Of a stretch of 64,000 nucleotides of DNA, positions 8,085 through 15,886 are shown piece by piece. The notes below the pieces were generated by a model. That model was given only the letters and a program-made list of their open reading frames with translations. It was not told where the DNA came from and did not search any database. How positions within the stretch are numbered: the first letter of the stretch is position 1; each line of letters opens with the position of its first letter. The DNA is taken from contig JAAWWF010000011.1 of assembly GCA_021404565.1 (NCBI GenBank), forward strand, positions 62,001 through 126,000, written 5' to 3'. This stretch comes from Roseivirga sp. (lineage in GTDB: Bacteria > Bacteroidota > Bacteroidia > Cytophagales > Cyclobacteriaceae). The translations under genes were made by a program, and so were the position numbers.

Positions 8085-9860
8085 ATGCAGATAAATAGAT
8101 CAACAATATTCACCATCCTGATTACACTAATTGTTGGTGTGCTCATAGGAGCTATATTTCTGGGTGGATCGGGTGTAGGGAGCCCGACTTTAGATAGTCA
8201 TGAGGGAGAAGGGCATGAGCTGACGCAAAATGAAGCAGGTTTGTGGACCTGCTCCATGCATCCCCAGGTGCGCCAGTCAGAGGCTGGTGCCTGCCCTTTC
8301 TGCGGCATGGACCTTATTCCTGTGGTTACAAGTGATGATGGTGATCCCACTGTGCTGAAAATGTCGAACTCAGCGATGCAGTTGGCGAATATTCAAACCA
8401 GTGTTATTACTGAAGGTGCACTCAACGGTATCATTGAACTCAATGGAAAAGTAAGGGCTGACGAACGCAGGATTAACACCCAAACCACTCATTTTGCCGG
8501 GAGGATAGAAAGGCTGTATAAAGATTATGAGGGGCAGGTGGTGCGGAAAGGTGATAAGCTGGCATCACTACACTCCCCCGAATTGATAGCAGCACAGGAA
8601 GAACTCATTGAGGCAAAGAAGCTTCAAAAGACAAATCCGGTGTTGCTGGAAGCAGCTCGAAAAAAACTGAAATACTGGAAGCTCACCGATGCCCAGATTG
8701 ATGCGATTGAGCAGGCTAGTGAGCCGATGCACAACTTCGATATTCTGGCTGATTATGATGGGGTGATCACGAAAAAAATGGTGAATACCGGAAACCACCT
8801 GCATGAGGGTGGGGCCCTGATGGAGATTACCGATTTGTCCAGCGTTTGGGTGATCTTCGAGGTTTATGAGAGAGACCTGGCTAAGGTGAAGTTAGGTGAT
8901 AAGATCATGTTTAAGGCTCGTTCTCTGAGAGAGGAAATGGAGGCAACCATATCCTTTATTTATCCTGATGTAAACCCCCAAACCCGGGTGGTGGAAGTAA
9001 GGGCTGACGTAAGGAATGGCAACAGGCAGCTGAAACCAGATATGTTCGTAGATGCTGAACTGAATGTTTCTTCAAACCAAAGCCTGCTAGTACCCAAATC
9101 GGCCGTGCTCTGGACGGGTAAGCGCTCGGTTGTGTATCTCCAGGATTCGGAAGATCTCAGCTTCAGCATGCGTGAAATAGTACTCGGTGAGGCTATGGGA
9201 GATTATTATGCCGTAGAATCAGGACTGAATGTGGGAGACGAGGTAGTAACCAATGGTGCATTTACACTGGATGCCGAGGCACAGCTGCAGGGAAAAATCA
9301 GCATGATGAGCCCGACAAAGGGAGGTGCTAATGCTGTTGGTCCGGAAAACCCATTCAGTGAGGTGGAGCTGCCCGACTTTCAGGATTTCAGAGAAGAGGT
9401 AGCGCCAGCATTCCAGGAGCAGCTATCCGAACTGTCTTCAGCCTATGTTCAGTTAAAAGACCAGATGGTTGAAGGGGAGGGTAGCAAGATCAGAAAGGCA
9501 GGAGTACTTACGAAGAATGCACTGGAAAAGGTGGATATGACCCTGGCCAAAGGAGCAGCGCATGTACACTGGATGGAAGTGTTGAAACCGATGGAGGAAA
9601 GCCTTGCATTGATCACCACCAGTGGTGACAGGGATTTGCAAAGGCTTCAGTTTATCAATCTGTCAAAAGCTCTGATAAATGCGGTGCAATCATTTGGTAC
9701 CAGCCTGGAGAGTCCGCTGTACATACAGTTTTGCCCTATGGCCAATAATGACAAAGGAGCCACCTGGATCAGCACCAGTGAAGAAATTATTAACCCCTAT
9801 TTCGGGGATGTTATGTTGAATTGTGGAAATGTGGAAGATATAATTATGAATGAGCAATGA
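8085..9860 (+). CDS. cusB: CusB-type membrane-fusion adaptor with metal-binding and DUF3347 domains
   Basis: A 591-residue periplasmic adaptor of the RND pump, anchored by an N-terminal hydrophobic helix. Order of parts: anchor (about 7-30); heavy-metal-binding domain starting near residue 53 (WTCSMHP, then ACPFCGMDLIPV); lipoyl/barrel-sandwich and hairpin region (GRIERLYKDYEGQVVRKGD, and EELIEAKK); beta-barrel domain (VWVIFEVYERDLAKVKLGD, then PDVNPQTRVVEVRADV); and a C-terminal DUF3347 domain ending in CPMANNDKGATW, INPYFGDVML and NCG. Met and Cys in CPMA and MLNCG are likely Cu(I)/Ag(I) ligands. The fused DUF3347 module is repeated by the next gene, which it overlaps by 4 bp. Family assignment is strong; metal identity inferred. 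Confidence 0.92.
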   Translation: MQINRSTIFTILITLIVGVLIGAIFLGGSGVGSPTLDSHEGEGHELTQNEAGLWTCSMHPQVRQSEAGACPFCGMDLIPVVTSDDGDPTVLKMSNSAMQLANIQTSVITEGALNGIIELNGKVRADERRINTQTTHFAGRIERLYKDYEGQVVRKGDKLASLHSPELIAAQEELIEAKKLQKTNPVLLEAARKKLKYWKLTDAQIDAIEQASEPMHNFDILADYDGVITKKMVNTGNHLHEGGALMEITDLSSVWVIFEVYERDLAKVKLGDKIMFKARSLREEMEATISFIYPDVNPQTRVVEVRADVRNGNRQLKPDMFVDAELNVSSNQSLLVPKSAVLWTGKRSVVYLQDSEDLSFSMREIVLGEAMGDYYAVESGLNVGDEVVTNGAFTLDAEAQLQGKISMMSPTKGGANAVGPENPFSEVELPDFQDFREEVAPAFQEQLSELSSAYVQLKDQMVEGEGSKIRKAGVLTKNALEKVDMTLAKGAAHVHWMEVLKPMEESLALITTSGDRDLQRLQFINLSKALINAVQSFGTSLESPLYIQFCPMANNDKGATWISTSEEIINPYFGDVMLNCGNVEDIIMNEQ

Positions 9861-10303
9861 AAAAGATGATGATTTTAATGACCCTGAGCTTGCTGATAGC
9901 GGCTTGTGGAAGTGACAAAAAAGAGCAGGCTGAAGGGAGCATTGTAGAAAGCTATCTGGCCGTAAAAGATGCTCTGGTGTCTACTGATGGAGCCAAAGCG
10001 CAAAAGGCAGCTAAAGCCTTTTTAAAAGTAAACAAGAATGCCGCATTGACTCCCGCTTTAGAGGCCATGGCGGCTACCAGCGATGTGGCTGAGCAGCGTG
10101 CGGCTTTTGAAAGCCTCTCGATGAACATGTACAACCTTGTAAAGTCTGATGGTGTGGATATACCTCTGTATAAGCAGTATTGCCCTATGGCCTTTAACAA
10201 TAAGGGGGCGTTTTGGCTGGCAGCCGAGCAAGAGGTGAACAATCCTTATTTCGGAGATAGAATGTTGCACTGTGGTAGTGTGCAGGAAGTGCTGAATCAG
10301 TAA
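9857..10303 (+). CDS. Free-standing DUF3347 lipoprotein
   Basis: A 148-residue lipoprotein: the signal peptide ends in a lipobox (LLIAAC-GSDKK). The remainder is one DUF3347 domain: helical, with YKQYCPMAFNNKGAFW, then NNPYFGDRML and HCGSVQEVL, closely matching the C-terminus of the adjacent adaptor. The conserved CPMA and ML-CG pairs suggest copper or silver binding, so this may be a small periplasmic metal carrier that loads the pump, comparable in role to CusF but unrelated in sequence. It is the last gene of the operon and a hairpin terminator follows 22 bp after the stop. Domain assignment is firm; the metallochaperone role is inference. Confidence 0.85.
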   Translation: MKKMMILMTLSLLIAACGSDKKEQAEGSIVESYLAVKDALVSTDGAKAQKAAKAFLKVNKNAALTPALEAMAATSDVAEQRAAFESLSMNMYNLVKSDGVDIPLYKQYCPMAFNNKGAFWLAAEQEVNNPYFGDRMLHCGSVQEVLNQ

Positions 10304-10325
10304 GACAGTACTTAGAAACTAAAAA

Positions 10326-10352
10326 GAGGAGCGATAACGGCTCCTCCTTTGC
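10326..10352. terminator. Hairpin terminator between convergent genes
   Basis: GAGGAGC (10326-10332) pairs with GCTCCTC (10340-10346) across a 7-nt loop, preceded by A5 and followed by a T-rich stretch. It closes the metal efflux operon; the A-rich left side could also serve the convergent minus-strand gene ending at 10406. Confidence 0.7.
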
Positions 10353-10405
10353 TTTTGCCTAACCTAATAGTTTTCACACGAAGTGAAAATTTGCTTTGAT
10401 ACCTG

Positions 10406-11389
10406 CTATGTCTGGGGCTGCGACCTTCTCATTGCCCTCAGTACCACCACCACAAGCAGTGCGCCCAATAAGACGAGCCACCAGGCAGGCTTTCCCTTAG
10501 CTTCTTCTTCCAGATCGACTCGCTCCAGGGTTACCTGGTTTGCAAGAAATCCCTCCTCTCTCAGCATTTTATCAAGCTCCGTTACGGAGGGATCAATAAT
10601 AATGGCATTGGCATCTGGCTGATTCAGCTTCGCTGTTTTCTCGTACTGTGCCTTATGCTTCAGCACATGTTTGAAGGAGATATTGAAGCCCTTCAGGCCT
10701 TCATCACTCAGCTCAACAATGATGTTCTCCCAGCCATGTTCACTATCAGAGTGGTTGAGAAAGAGTCTCTCGTTGTGAATTCTGATCTTAGGGTTACCAG
10801 TCTCTACAAGATTCTGACCATCAAAAGCAATAGCTTCCTGTTCAAGCAGGTCAATTTCCAGTGCCGGCTCCCGGTTGTATGTCAATAGGTGACCTCTTTT
10901 GGTGAGAGGGGTAATTTGATTCAAATACCCATTATTTTCAAGATGTTTAAGTCTCTCCAACTCCTTTTGATATTCCTCATTTTCGGGTGAAGCTTCTACT
11001 CTTGCTTTTATTTCAGCAAGTTCCTGAATCAAACTGTCGTTTTTGTAGATCAGGTAGTCGCCTGTCACCCGAAAACGTTCTGCGTTCCGATGAGATGCCA
11101 ATTGCTCCATGTCAAAGCCGGAGTAGGTTTCTACCACACAATGTTGCTCATCAATGAGAGTAATTCTTACATACTGGTTACCAGGCTCTCTGTCCGAGCC
11201 GTTCATGCCTTCCTCTACAATGAGGTAATCACCCGCGATGAGCTTTGGAAAGGCAGTTGCCTCAGCAGCCCCTGCAGAGGGTAAGGGGTTTGCGGTATAT
11301 ACCGTTTGACAGGCATATAAGGTCATAAAAATGATGGCCAGTATGGCCAGCTTGAAACCCGATGATATTCTGAATTTGCTCTTTCTCAT
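10406..11389 (-). CDS. Hypothetical lipoprotein with C-terminal membrane helix
   Basis: A 327-residue protein I do not recognise. It has a hydrophobic N-terminus with a lipobox-like LYAC-QTVY, a globular part with beta-strand character (YLIVEEGMNG, YVRITLIDEQHC), a charged helical stretch rich in Glu/Lys (LAEIKARVEASPENEEY), and a C-terminal transmembrane segment (AWWLVLLGALLVVVVL) followed by basic residues. The two anchors imply that it sits in the envelope with the middle portion in the periplasm. It is transcribed alone, converging on the metal operon, and two long hairpin elements lie upstream. No catalytic motif is visible. Confidence 0.7.
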   Translation of the reverse strand: MRKSKFRISSGFKLAILAIIFMTLYACQTVYTANPLPSAGAAEATAFPKLIAGDYLIVEEGMNGSDREPGNQYVRITLIDEQHCVVETYSGFDMEQLASHRNAERFRVTGDYLIYKNDSLIQELAEIKARVEASPENEEYQKELERLKHLENNGYLNQITPLTKRGHLLTYNREPALEIDLLEQEAIAFDGQNLVETGNPKIRIHNERLFLNHSDSEHGWENIIVELSDEGLKGFNISFKHVLKHKAQYEKTAKLNQPDANAIIIDPSVTELDKMLREEGFLANQVTLERVDLEEEAKGKPAWWLVLLGALLVVVVLRAMRRSQPQT

Positions 11390-11450
11390 ATCACTGTTTA
11401 TTTGATCCGTCTGGTTATTAACCTGAGTTCGGTTATTATTTAGGGTTCAG

Positions 11451-11546
11451 ACCGCCTATGAACAGTTAGATTCAACTAAAAGGCAAGCAGCCATAGCGGG
11501 CTACGGCAAGAGCCTTTTAGGCAGAAAATGACTGTTTAGAGGTGGT
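11451..11546. repeat. Long hairpin element A
   Basis: A 96-bp near-palindrome. Outer arms ACCGCCTATGAACAGT (11451-11466) and ACTGTTTAGAGGTGGT (11531-11546) match with few mismatches; inner arms CTAAAAGGC (11476-11484) and GCCTTTTAG (11512-11520) are perfect; the tip is CCATAGCGGGCTACGG (11491-11506). It lies in the 364-bp gap between two minus-strand genes and shares the tip core TAGCRGGCTA with element B. Confidence 0.6.
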
Positions 11547-11560
11547 TTCATTTAAAAGCT

Positions 11561-11653
11561 ATTCCATAAATTCCAATATCCTGCGTTTTCTTTATTCGAT
11601 ATAGCAGGCTATATCATCATAAAGATGCCTTGGCTATTGAAAATTTATGAAAT
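11561..11653. repeat. Long hairpin element B
   Basis: A 93-bp near-palindrome just 14 bp after element A. Outer arms are ATTCCATAAATTCCAATA (11561-11578) and the near-complement at 11635-11653. A middle pair is TCTTTAT/ATAAAGA, and the tip is GATATAG-CAGG-CTATATC (11598-11615). The tip core TAGCAGGCTA matches that of element A, so both probably belong to one family of small non-coding elements (MITE-like or structured RNA). No gene is visible in the remaining parts of this gap. Confidence 0.6.
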
Positions 11654-11753
11654 TCTGAACCTACAAAGAATAACCGTACTCTGGTTATTAGTGCCTTAAA
11701 ACACATTAGGGTAACCAGTTTTTTGCTAAAAGATTGTAATACGAGCTTTGGAT

Positions 11754-12275
11754 TCAGTCAACAAGCTGTCGCTGAATTTCTGTAATCGCGGCAAGGTGAT
11801 GATCGTCATGCTCTGCTACAAAGTAGGCCAGATCGATCACACGCATGGGTTGTTTGAGCCTGGGATGTAGCGCGGTGAGCGTTTCGGCCTGCTTTTCCAA
11901 CTGTCGGCAAAGAGAGAGGAATTCAGCTCTTTTTGTTCTTAGGGCTTGCAGCAGATCGCCCAGATCACTGTCGTTGTGATTAGCCTCATGGGTTCTGCGG
12001 TTTTCAAGATCTGCAGGACTGAGTTCCACTTCGTTGTTCAGGAAATCCCGCATGCGGGCAATCCATAATTCCTCCAAATCCAGCAGGTGGCCAAGATGTT
12101 CTTTAACTGACCATTTCCCATCGATTTTCACCTGTTGGTGCTCCCGGGCGATGGCGCGGAGCTTGTGTTCAAGACGCAGCATCAGGCCGTCCAGCCTTTC
12201 ATAGATAGATGGGAAAGTACCTTTCAAATGGTCAAAGGCAAATTTGCGGTCAAACCAGAGTATTGTCTGTTTCAT
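11754..12275 (-). CDS. DinB/YfiT-family putative metalloenzyme
   Basis: A 173-residue four-helix-bundle protein of the DinB superfamily. The metal-binding histidines are in place: His60 or His63 in VKEHLGHLLDLEE, and His156 with His160 in FVAEHDDHHLAAI. WSVKEHLGHL is the typical helix-2 signature. Members act as metal-dependent hydrolases or thiol-dependent transferases (for example with bacillithiol) or have unknown substrates; nothing here narrows that down. Its start lies one base after the stop of the upstream acetyltransferase gene, so both are likely co-transcribed. Cytoplasmic: no signal peptide. Confidence 0.8.
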   Translation of the reverse strand: MKQTILWFDRKFAFDHLKGTFPSIYERLDGLMLRLEHKLRAIAREHQQVKIDGKWSVKEHLGHLLDLEELWIARMRDFLNNEVELSPADLENRRTHEANHNDSDLGDLLQALRTKRAEFLSLCRQLEKQAETLTALHPRLKQPMRVIDLAYFVAEHDDHHLAAITEIQRQLVD

Positions 12276-12276
12276 A

Positions 12277-12741
12277 TCATAGGGTTAGTGCAAGTTGAAC
12301 ATTGCAGCGAGAGTAGGGAGAGACATCCAGATTAAGATCTGCTTTGAAGCCCAGCTTGTCATAAAGTGCCAGGGCTGAGGTGAGCTGACTGCTCGATTCC
12401 AGAAATACCTTTTTTGCACCCAGTTGGCGTGCCCGGTCAATAATCGCTTCTGCCAGCCTTCTGCCCAGCTTCAGCCCCTGATATTCCTTCAGTACTCCCA
12501 TTTTGGCCAGTTCATATAGCTCATCATTGTATTTGATCAGGGCACAGCTTCCTACAATTTTACCTTCATACTGAGCAAAGAGTACGGTTCCGCCCTTGTC
12601 TATAATTTCGGTTTTATGGTTTTCGAGAAGCTGTCGGTCCTGCTCTTCAATACCAAAAAACTCCTCAATCCATCCGTAACTGATGTTCTTGAAGTCCTCA
12701 CCATACTCTGGGGAGTAGTCCAATATGCTCACTTTGTTCAT
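12277..12741 (-). CDS. GNAT-family N-acetyltransferase
   Basis: A 154-residue cytoplasmic protein with the GNAT fold. The acetyl-CoA-binding motif A is visible as MGVLKEYQGLKLGRRLAEAI, preceded by the strand GKIVGSCALIKY and followed by KKVFLESSSQLTSALALY and DKLGFK, the usual C-terminal part. It would move an acetyl group from acetyl-CoA to an amine of unknown identity. It is the promoter-proximal gene of a two-gene unit with the DinB-like gene and diverges from the PadR/permease operon, from whose operator region its start is about 90 bp away. Confidence 0.85.
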   Translation of the reverse strand: MNKVSILDYSPEYGEDFKNISYGWIEEFFGIEEQDRQLLENHKTEIIDKGGTVLFAQYEGKIVGSCALIKYNDELYELAKMGVLKEYQGLKLGRRLAEAIIDRARQLGAKKVFLESSSQLTSALALYDKLGFKADLNLDVSPYSRCNVQLALTL

Positions 12742-12827
12742 AATATTAAGTACGTAAAAAATGCGCAGAAGATGGCCTTCTGATTTGGGTTCATCACTCT
12801 TCAGGAAACCTCATCTCAGGTTATTAG

Positions 12828-12846
12828 TTCTACAATAGTTGTAGAA
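12828..12846. promoter_or_regulatory. PadR operator, copy 1
   Basis: TTCTACAATAGTTGTAGAA is a palindrome with perfect 8-bp arms and a 3-bp centre. An identical copy lies at 12871-12889. It covers the likely -33 region (TTG at 12839-12841) of the padR promoter. Autoregulation is inferred from the usual behaviour of PadR-family repressors. Confidence 0.75.
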
Positions 12847-12862
12847 ATGAAAATCATTTCTA

Positions 12863-12870
12863 TATATTTG
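12863..12870 (+). promoter_or_regulatory. Bacteroidota-type -7 element of padR operon
   Basis: TATATTTG matches the TAnnTTTG consensus of the Bacteroidota primary sigma factor, with a TTG 21 bp upstream. It sits exactly between the two operator palindromes. Transcription should start inside the second operator, leaving a leader of about 15 nt before the ATG at 12892. A third palindrome, GAAATGA-AAA-TCATTTC at 12844-12860, fills the spacer. Confidence 0.7.
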
Positions 12871-12889
12871 TTCTACAATAGTTGTAGAA
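12871..12889. promoter_or_regulatory. PadR operator, copy 2
   Basis: An exact second copy of TTCTACAATAGTTGTAGAA, 43 bp (start to start) after the first, ending two bases before the preferred padR start codon. Binding here would block the transcription start directly. Confidence 0.75.
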
Positions 12890-12891
12890 AT

Positions 12892-13218
12892 ATGAATCAG
12901 AATCTCGGAAATCTGGAAGAAACGATTTTGTTGATTGTGGCCGTAATGCCTGAGGAGGCTTATGGCTATACTGTTTCTGAAGAGTATGTCAAGAACATGG
13001 GAAATCGTATTTCCATTTCAGCCGTGCATACCGTTCTCAAGCGCCTGGAAAAAAAGGGGCTTATCAAATCAGAAATGGGTGGAGCTACTGCAGAGCGTGG
13101 AGGCAGACGCAAGCGCATCTTCAAAGTCACGAAGACGGGCATGAATACACTCGAATTTATTCAAAACAATCGTATGAAGCTTTGGAATATGATGCCCAAG
13201 CTCAACTTCTCTTACTAA
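12892..13218 (+). CDS. PadR-family transcriptional repressor
   Basis: A 108-residue winged-helix regulator. I start it at ATG 12892 (MNQNLGNLEE); an in-frame ATG at 12847 would put 15 residues over the operator and promoter. The winged-helix is visible: LEETILLIVAVMPEEAYGYT, then SISAVHTVLKRLEKKGLI as the recognition helix region, and the wing with GGRRKRIFKVTKTG. PadR proteins repress their own operon and respond to a ligand or membrane stress. The stop codon is directly followed by the ATG of the permease, so this is the local regulator of the two permeases. Twin palindromes at 12828 and 12871 are its likely sites. Confidence 0.9.
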   Translation: MNQNLGNLEETILLIVAVMPEEAYGYTVSEEYVKNMGNRISISAVHTVLKRLEKKGLIKSEMGGATAERGGRRKRIFKVTKTGMNTLEFIQNNRMKLWNMMPKLNFSY

Positions 13219-15876
13219 ATGAGTTCTCAAAAAATCAAGTCACCTCCTAAATGGGCCAATCGGTTTCTCGAGTGGTACTGCGGATCTCAGCTTCTGGATG
13301 AGATTCAGGGAGACTTACTTGAAGCTTTTTATTACAGGTCAGTGGAAGTGGGTGATACAAAAGCCAGGTGGTGGTTCGTCTGGGATGTCATTCGTTTTTT
13401 CAGGCCCTCATCTTTTGGAAAACGGTCTTATAACTCAAATCAAATCGCTATGCTTAGAAACTACCTCGTTGTCAGCTTTCGTAATTTCCGCAGCCAGAAA
13501 GGCTATGGTTTTATCAACCTTTCAGGACTGATTGTGGGCATTACCGCCTGTTTGCTTATTACCCTCCATGTACTGGAGGAGGTTACTTATGATAATTTTC
13601 ATCCAAAGGCAAGCCAGACTTACCGGGTGGTGATGGATATGTATGGGCAGGGTGAACTGAAGACAAAAAGTGCCCCTGTCTATCCGGCAGTCGGCCCCGG
13701 CCTGCTGGCCGATTTTCCTGAAGTCGAAATGTATACCAGAATTTTGCCCTTTGGTGATGGGGTGTATAGCGTAAAACAGGCCGATGGCACATTGATCCGT
13801 TTTAATGAAAACAAAGCGGTTATCGCGGACGAGAATTTCTTTGAAATGTTCGGGTTTCGCTTGCTTGATGGCAACCCTGAAAGCGTCTTGTCCAAAGCCG
13901 ATCAGATTGTGCTCTCAGCCTCTACTGCAAAGCGGTATTTTGGTAGCGACAACCCTATTGGAAAGCCCATCTTCTGGAGAGGTACCAGGGAGCTGACGGT
14001 TACCGGTGTCTATGAAGATTTCCCAGAGAACTCTCATATGCAGTTTGATATGATTTGTTCGCTGAAAACCTGGGAGGGTTTTGATGAATGGCCCGGCAAT
14101 TGGGGTTGGTACGACTTCTATACTTTTATTAAAACTTCTGAGGGAGTGGATCAGGCCGTACTGGACGAAAAGCTGTCTGCTTATCTGGACGGGAAAAAAG
14201 AAGAGACTTATACCACAAGAAACGTAAGGGAAGTGTTATGGACTCAGGAAATAGGAGATATTCACTTGTATTCGTCCGGCATCAGCTGGGATATGGGTGA
14301 GAATGGTGGTGGTGAGCAAATCTATTTTCTATCGGTGATAGCTATACTTATCCTGCTGATTGCCTGGGTCAACTATGTAAATCTGGCTACAGCCAGAGCT
14401 ATTAAGCGAGCAAGGGAAGTGGGTATCAGAAAGGTGGTTGGTGCGCAAAAAGGCAACCTCATCACGCAGTTCCTGGTGGAATCTTTTCTGTACAATGCCA
14501 TGGCAGTTGTGGTTTCAGTACTGCTGGTGATTGGGCTTGTACCTGTGATCAATAGTGCCATGGAACTGGGCTTAAAAAGAGAGCTCCTTTATGGGCCGGA
14601 AGTATTGATAGGATTAACCTCACTGATTTTTCTCGGTGCTCTGATTACCGGGTTTTATCCGGCCATGGTGCTCACCTCTTTCAAGCCGGTAAGTGTACTG
14701 AAAGGACAGGTGGGTAAAACCGGCCGAAAATTTGGTTTCAGGCAAATACTGGTAGTCTTCCAGTTCACTGCTTCTATCACCCTCATACTAGGCACCTTCC
14801 TGGTGGTGAAGCAGCTTAACTATATGCGCAGTCAGGATTTAGGACTGAATATAGAACAGACGTTGGTATTAAAATCACCCTCATCGAGCAGAGGAGGTGG
14901 CGACTTGATCGAAAGACTTGGTCTTTTCAAGGCAGGTCTGGAGGCTATGCCTGAAGTGAGTGGTTACACAATTTCCAGCAATGTGCCGGGAGTAGAAAAT
15001 TTTGGTATCGGAGGAGTGACTTCTAAATATTTCCCCAATGAATTCAGGGATTGCTATAGGGTAAGAATAGACGACCAGTTCATGGAACTGTTTGAGATCG
15101 ATCTCATTGCTGGCAGGTCATTTTCTGCAAATATGGCTACAGATACTGCTGCAGTAGTATTAAATGAAGTGGCGATGAAGCACTTGGGCTTTCAAAGTGC
15201 CGAAGAGGCCCTCGGTGAAAAAATCAACCCTAACACCCGAAATGAGAGTACCATTGTAGGGGTGGTCAAAAGCTATCATCAGGCCACGCTGAAAGAAGAA
15301 CTTGATCCTGTGGTCTTTCACTTTATCCGCAGGGCTAGCGGCAGCTTCTACTCAATAAAGCTGAGGACAGAAGACTACTCGGCTTCTATGGCAAAAGTTG
15401 AAGCCATCTGGGATGAGATTTACCCTGATAATCCCTTCGACTACTTTTTTCTGGATGAATTTTTTGATCGTCAATACAAGGCCGATGAACAGTTTAATTC
15501 CGTGTTTATAGGCTTTGCCGGCCTGGCAATTTTTGTAGCCTGTCTGGGCCTCTTCGGACTGGTGTCTTTCACCGCGGAGCAGGCGAGAAAAGAGATAGGC
15601 ATTCGTAAGGTCTTAGGGGCTTCGGCTAAAAAGCTGGTGCTATTGCTGGCGCGTGACTATGTCCGGTTGATCTTAGCTGCCATTATTCTGTCCTTCCCGC
15701 TCAGCTATTACCTGATGAGAGAATGGCTCAACGGTTTTGCCTATCAAACGCAAATAGGGGTAGAGATCTTCGTATTTGGCGGTATGGTTATTTCCATGGT
15801 TGCTTTTGTTACTGTAAGTGTCAAGTCTTTTCAGGCCGCCAATGGCAACCCGGTAAACGCTCTCAGAGAAGACTGA
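13219..15876 (+). CDS. MacB/FtsX-type ABC permease with prefix domain, copy 1
   Basis: An 885-residue membrane protein. Residues 1-75 form the permease-prefix domain (PPKWANRFLEWYCG, LLDEIQGDLLEAFYYRS, WWFVWDVIRFFRPSSF) found in PadR-linked Bacteroidota transporters. A transmembrane helix (GYGFINLSGLIVGITACLL) is followed by a periplasmic MacB-type domain, then three helices beginning IYFLSVIAILILLIAWVN with the FtsX signature AREVGIRKVVGA. The pattern repeats in the second half and ends with ARKEIGIRKVLGAS and three more helices. This gives two FtsX modules as in lipid, lipoprotein or peptide exporters. No ATPase gene is adjacent, so it must borrow one encoded elsewhere or act as a mechanosignalling protein. 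Co-transcribed with padR and the next paralog. Confidence 0.88.
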   Translation: MSSQKIKSPPKWANRFLEWYCGSQLLDEIQGDLLEAFYYRSVEVGDTKARWWFVWDVIRFFRPSSFGKRSYNSNQIAMLRNYLVVSFRNFRSQKGYGFINLSGLIVGITACLLITLHVLEEVTYDNFHPKASQTYRVVMDMYGQGELKTKSAPVYPAVGPGLLADFPEVEMYTRILPFGDGVYSVKQADGTLIRFNENKAVIADENFFEMFGFRLLDGNPESVLSKADQIVLSASTAKRYFGSDNPIGKPIFWRGTRELTVTGVYEDFPENSHMQFDMICSLKTWEGFDEWPGNWGWYDFYTFIKTSEGVDQAVLDEKLSAYLDGKKEETYTTRNVREVLWTQEIGDIHLYSSGISWDMGENGGGEQIYFLSVIAILILLIAWVNYVNLATARAIKRAREVGIRKVVGAQKGNLITQFLVESFLYNAMAVVVSVLLVIGLVPVINSAMELGLKRELLYGPEVLIGLTSLIFLGALITGFYPAMVLTSFKPVSVLKGQVGKTGRKFGFRQILVVFQFTASITLILGTFLVVKQLNYMRSQDLGLNIEQTLVLKSPSSSRGGGDLIERLGLFKAGLEAMPEVSGYTISSNVPGVENFGIGGVTSKYFPNEFRDCYRVRIDDQFMELFEIDLIAGRSFSANMATDTAAVVLNEVAMKHLGFQSAEEALGEKINPNTRNESTIVGVVKSYHQATLKEELDPVVFHFIRRASGSFYSIKLRTEDYSASMAKVEAIWDEIYPDNPFDYFFLDEFFDRQYKADEQFNSVFIGFAGLAIFVACLGLFGLVSFTAEQARKEIGIRKVLGASAKKLVLLLARDYVRLILAAIILSFPLSYYLMREWLNGFAYQTQIGVEIFVFGGMVISMVAFVTVSVKSFQAANGNPVNALRED

Positions 15877-15886
15877 AACCGGGGTA

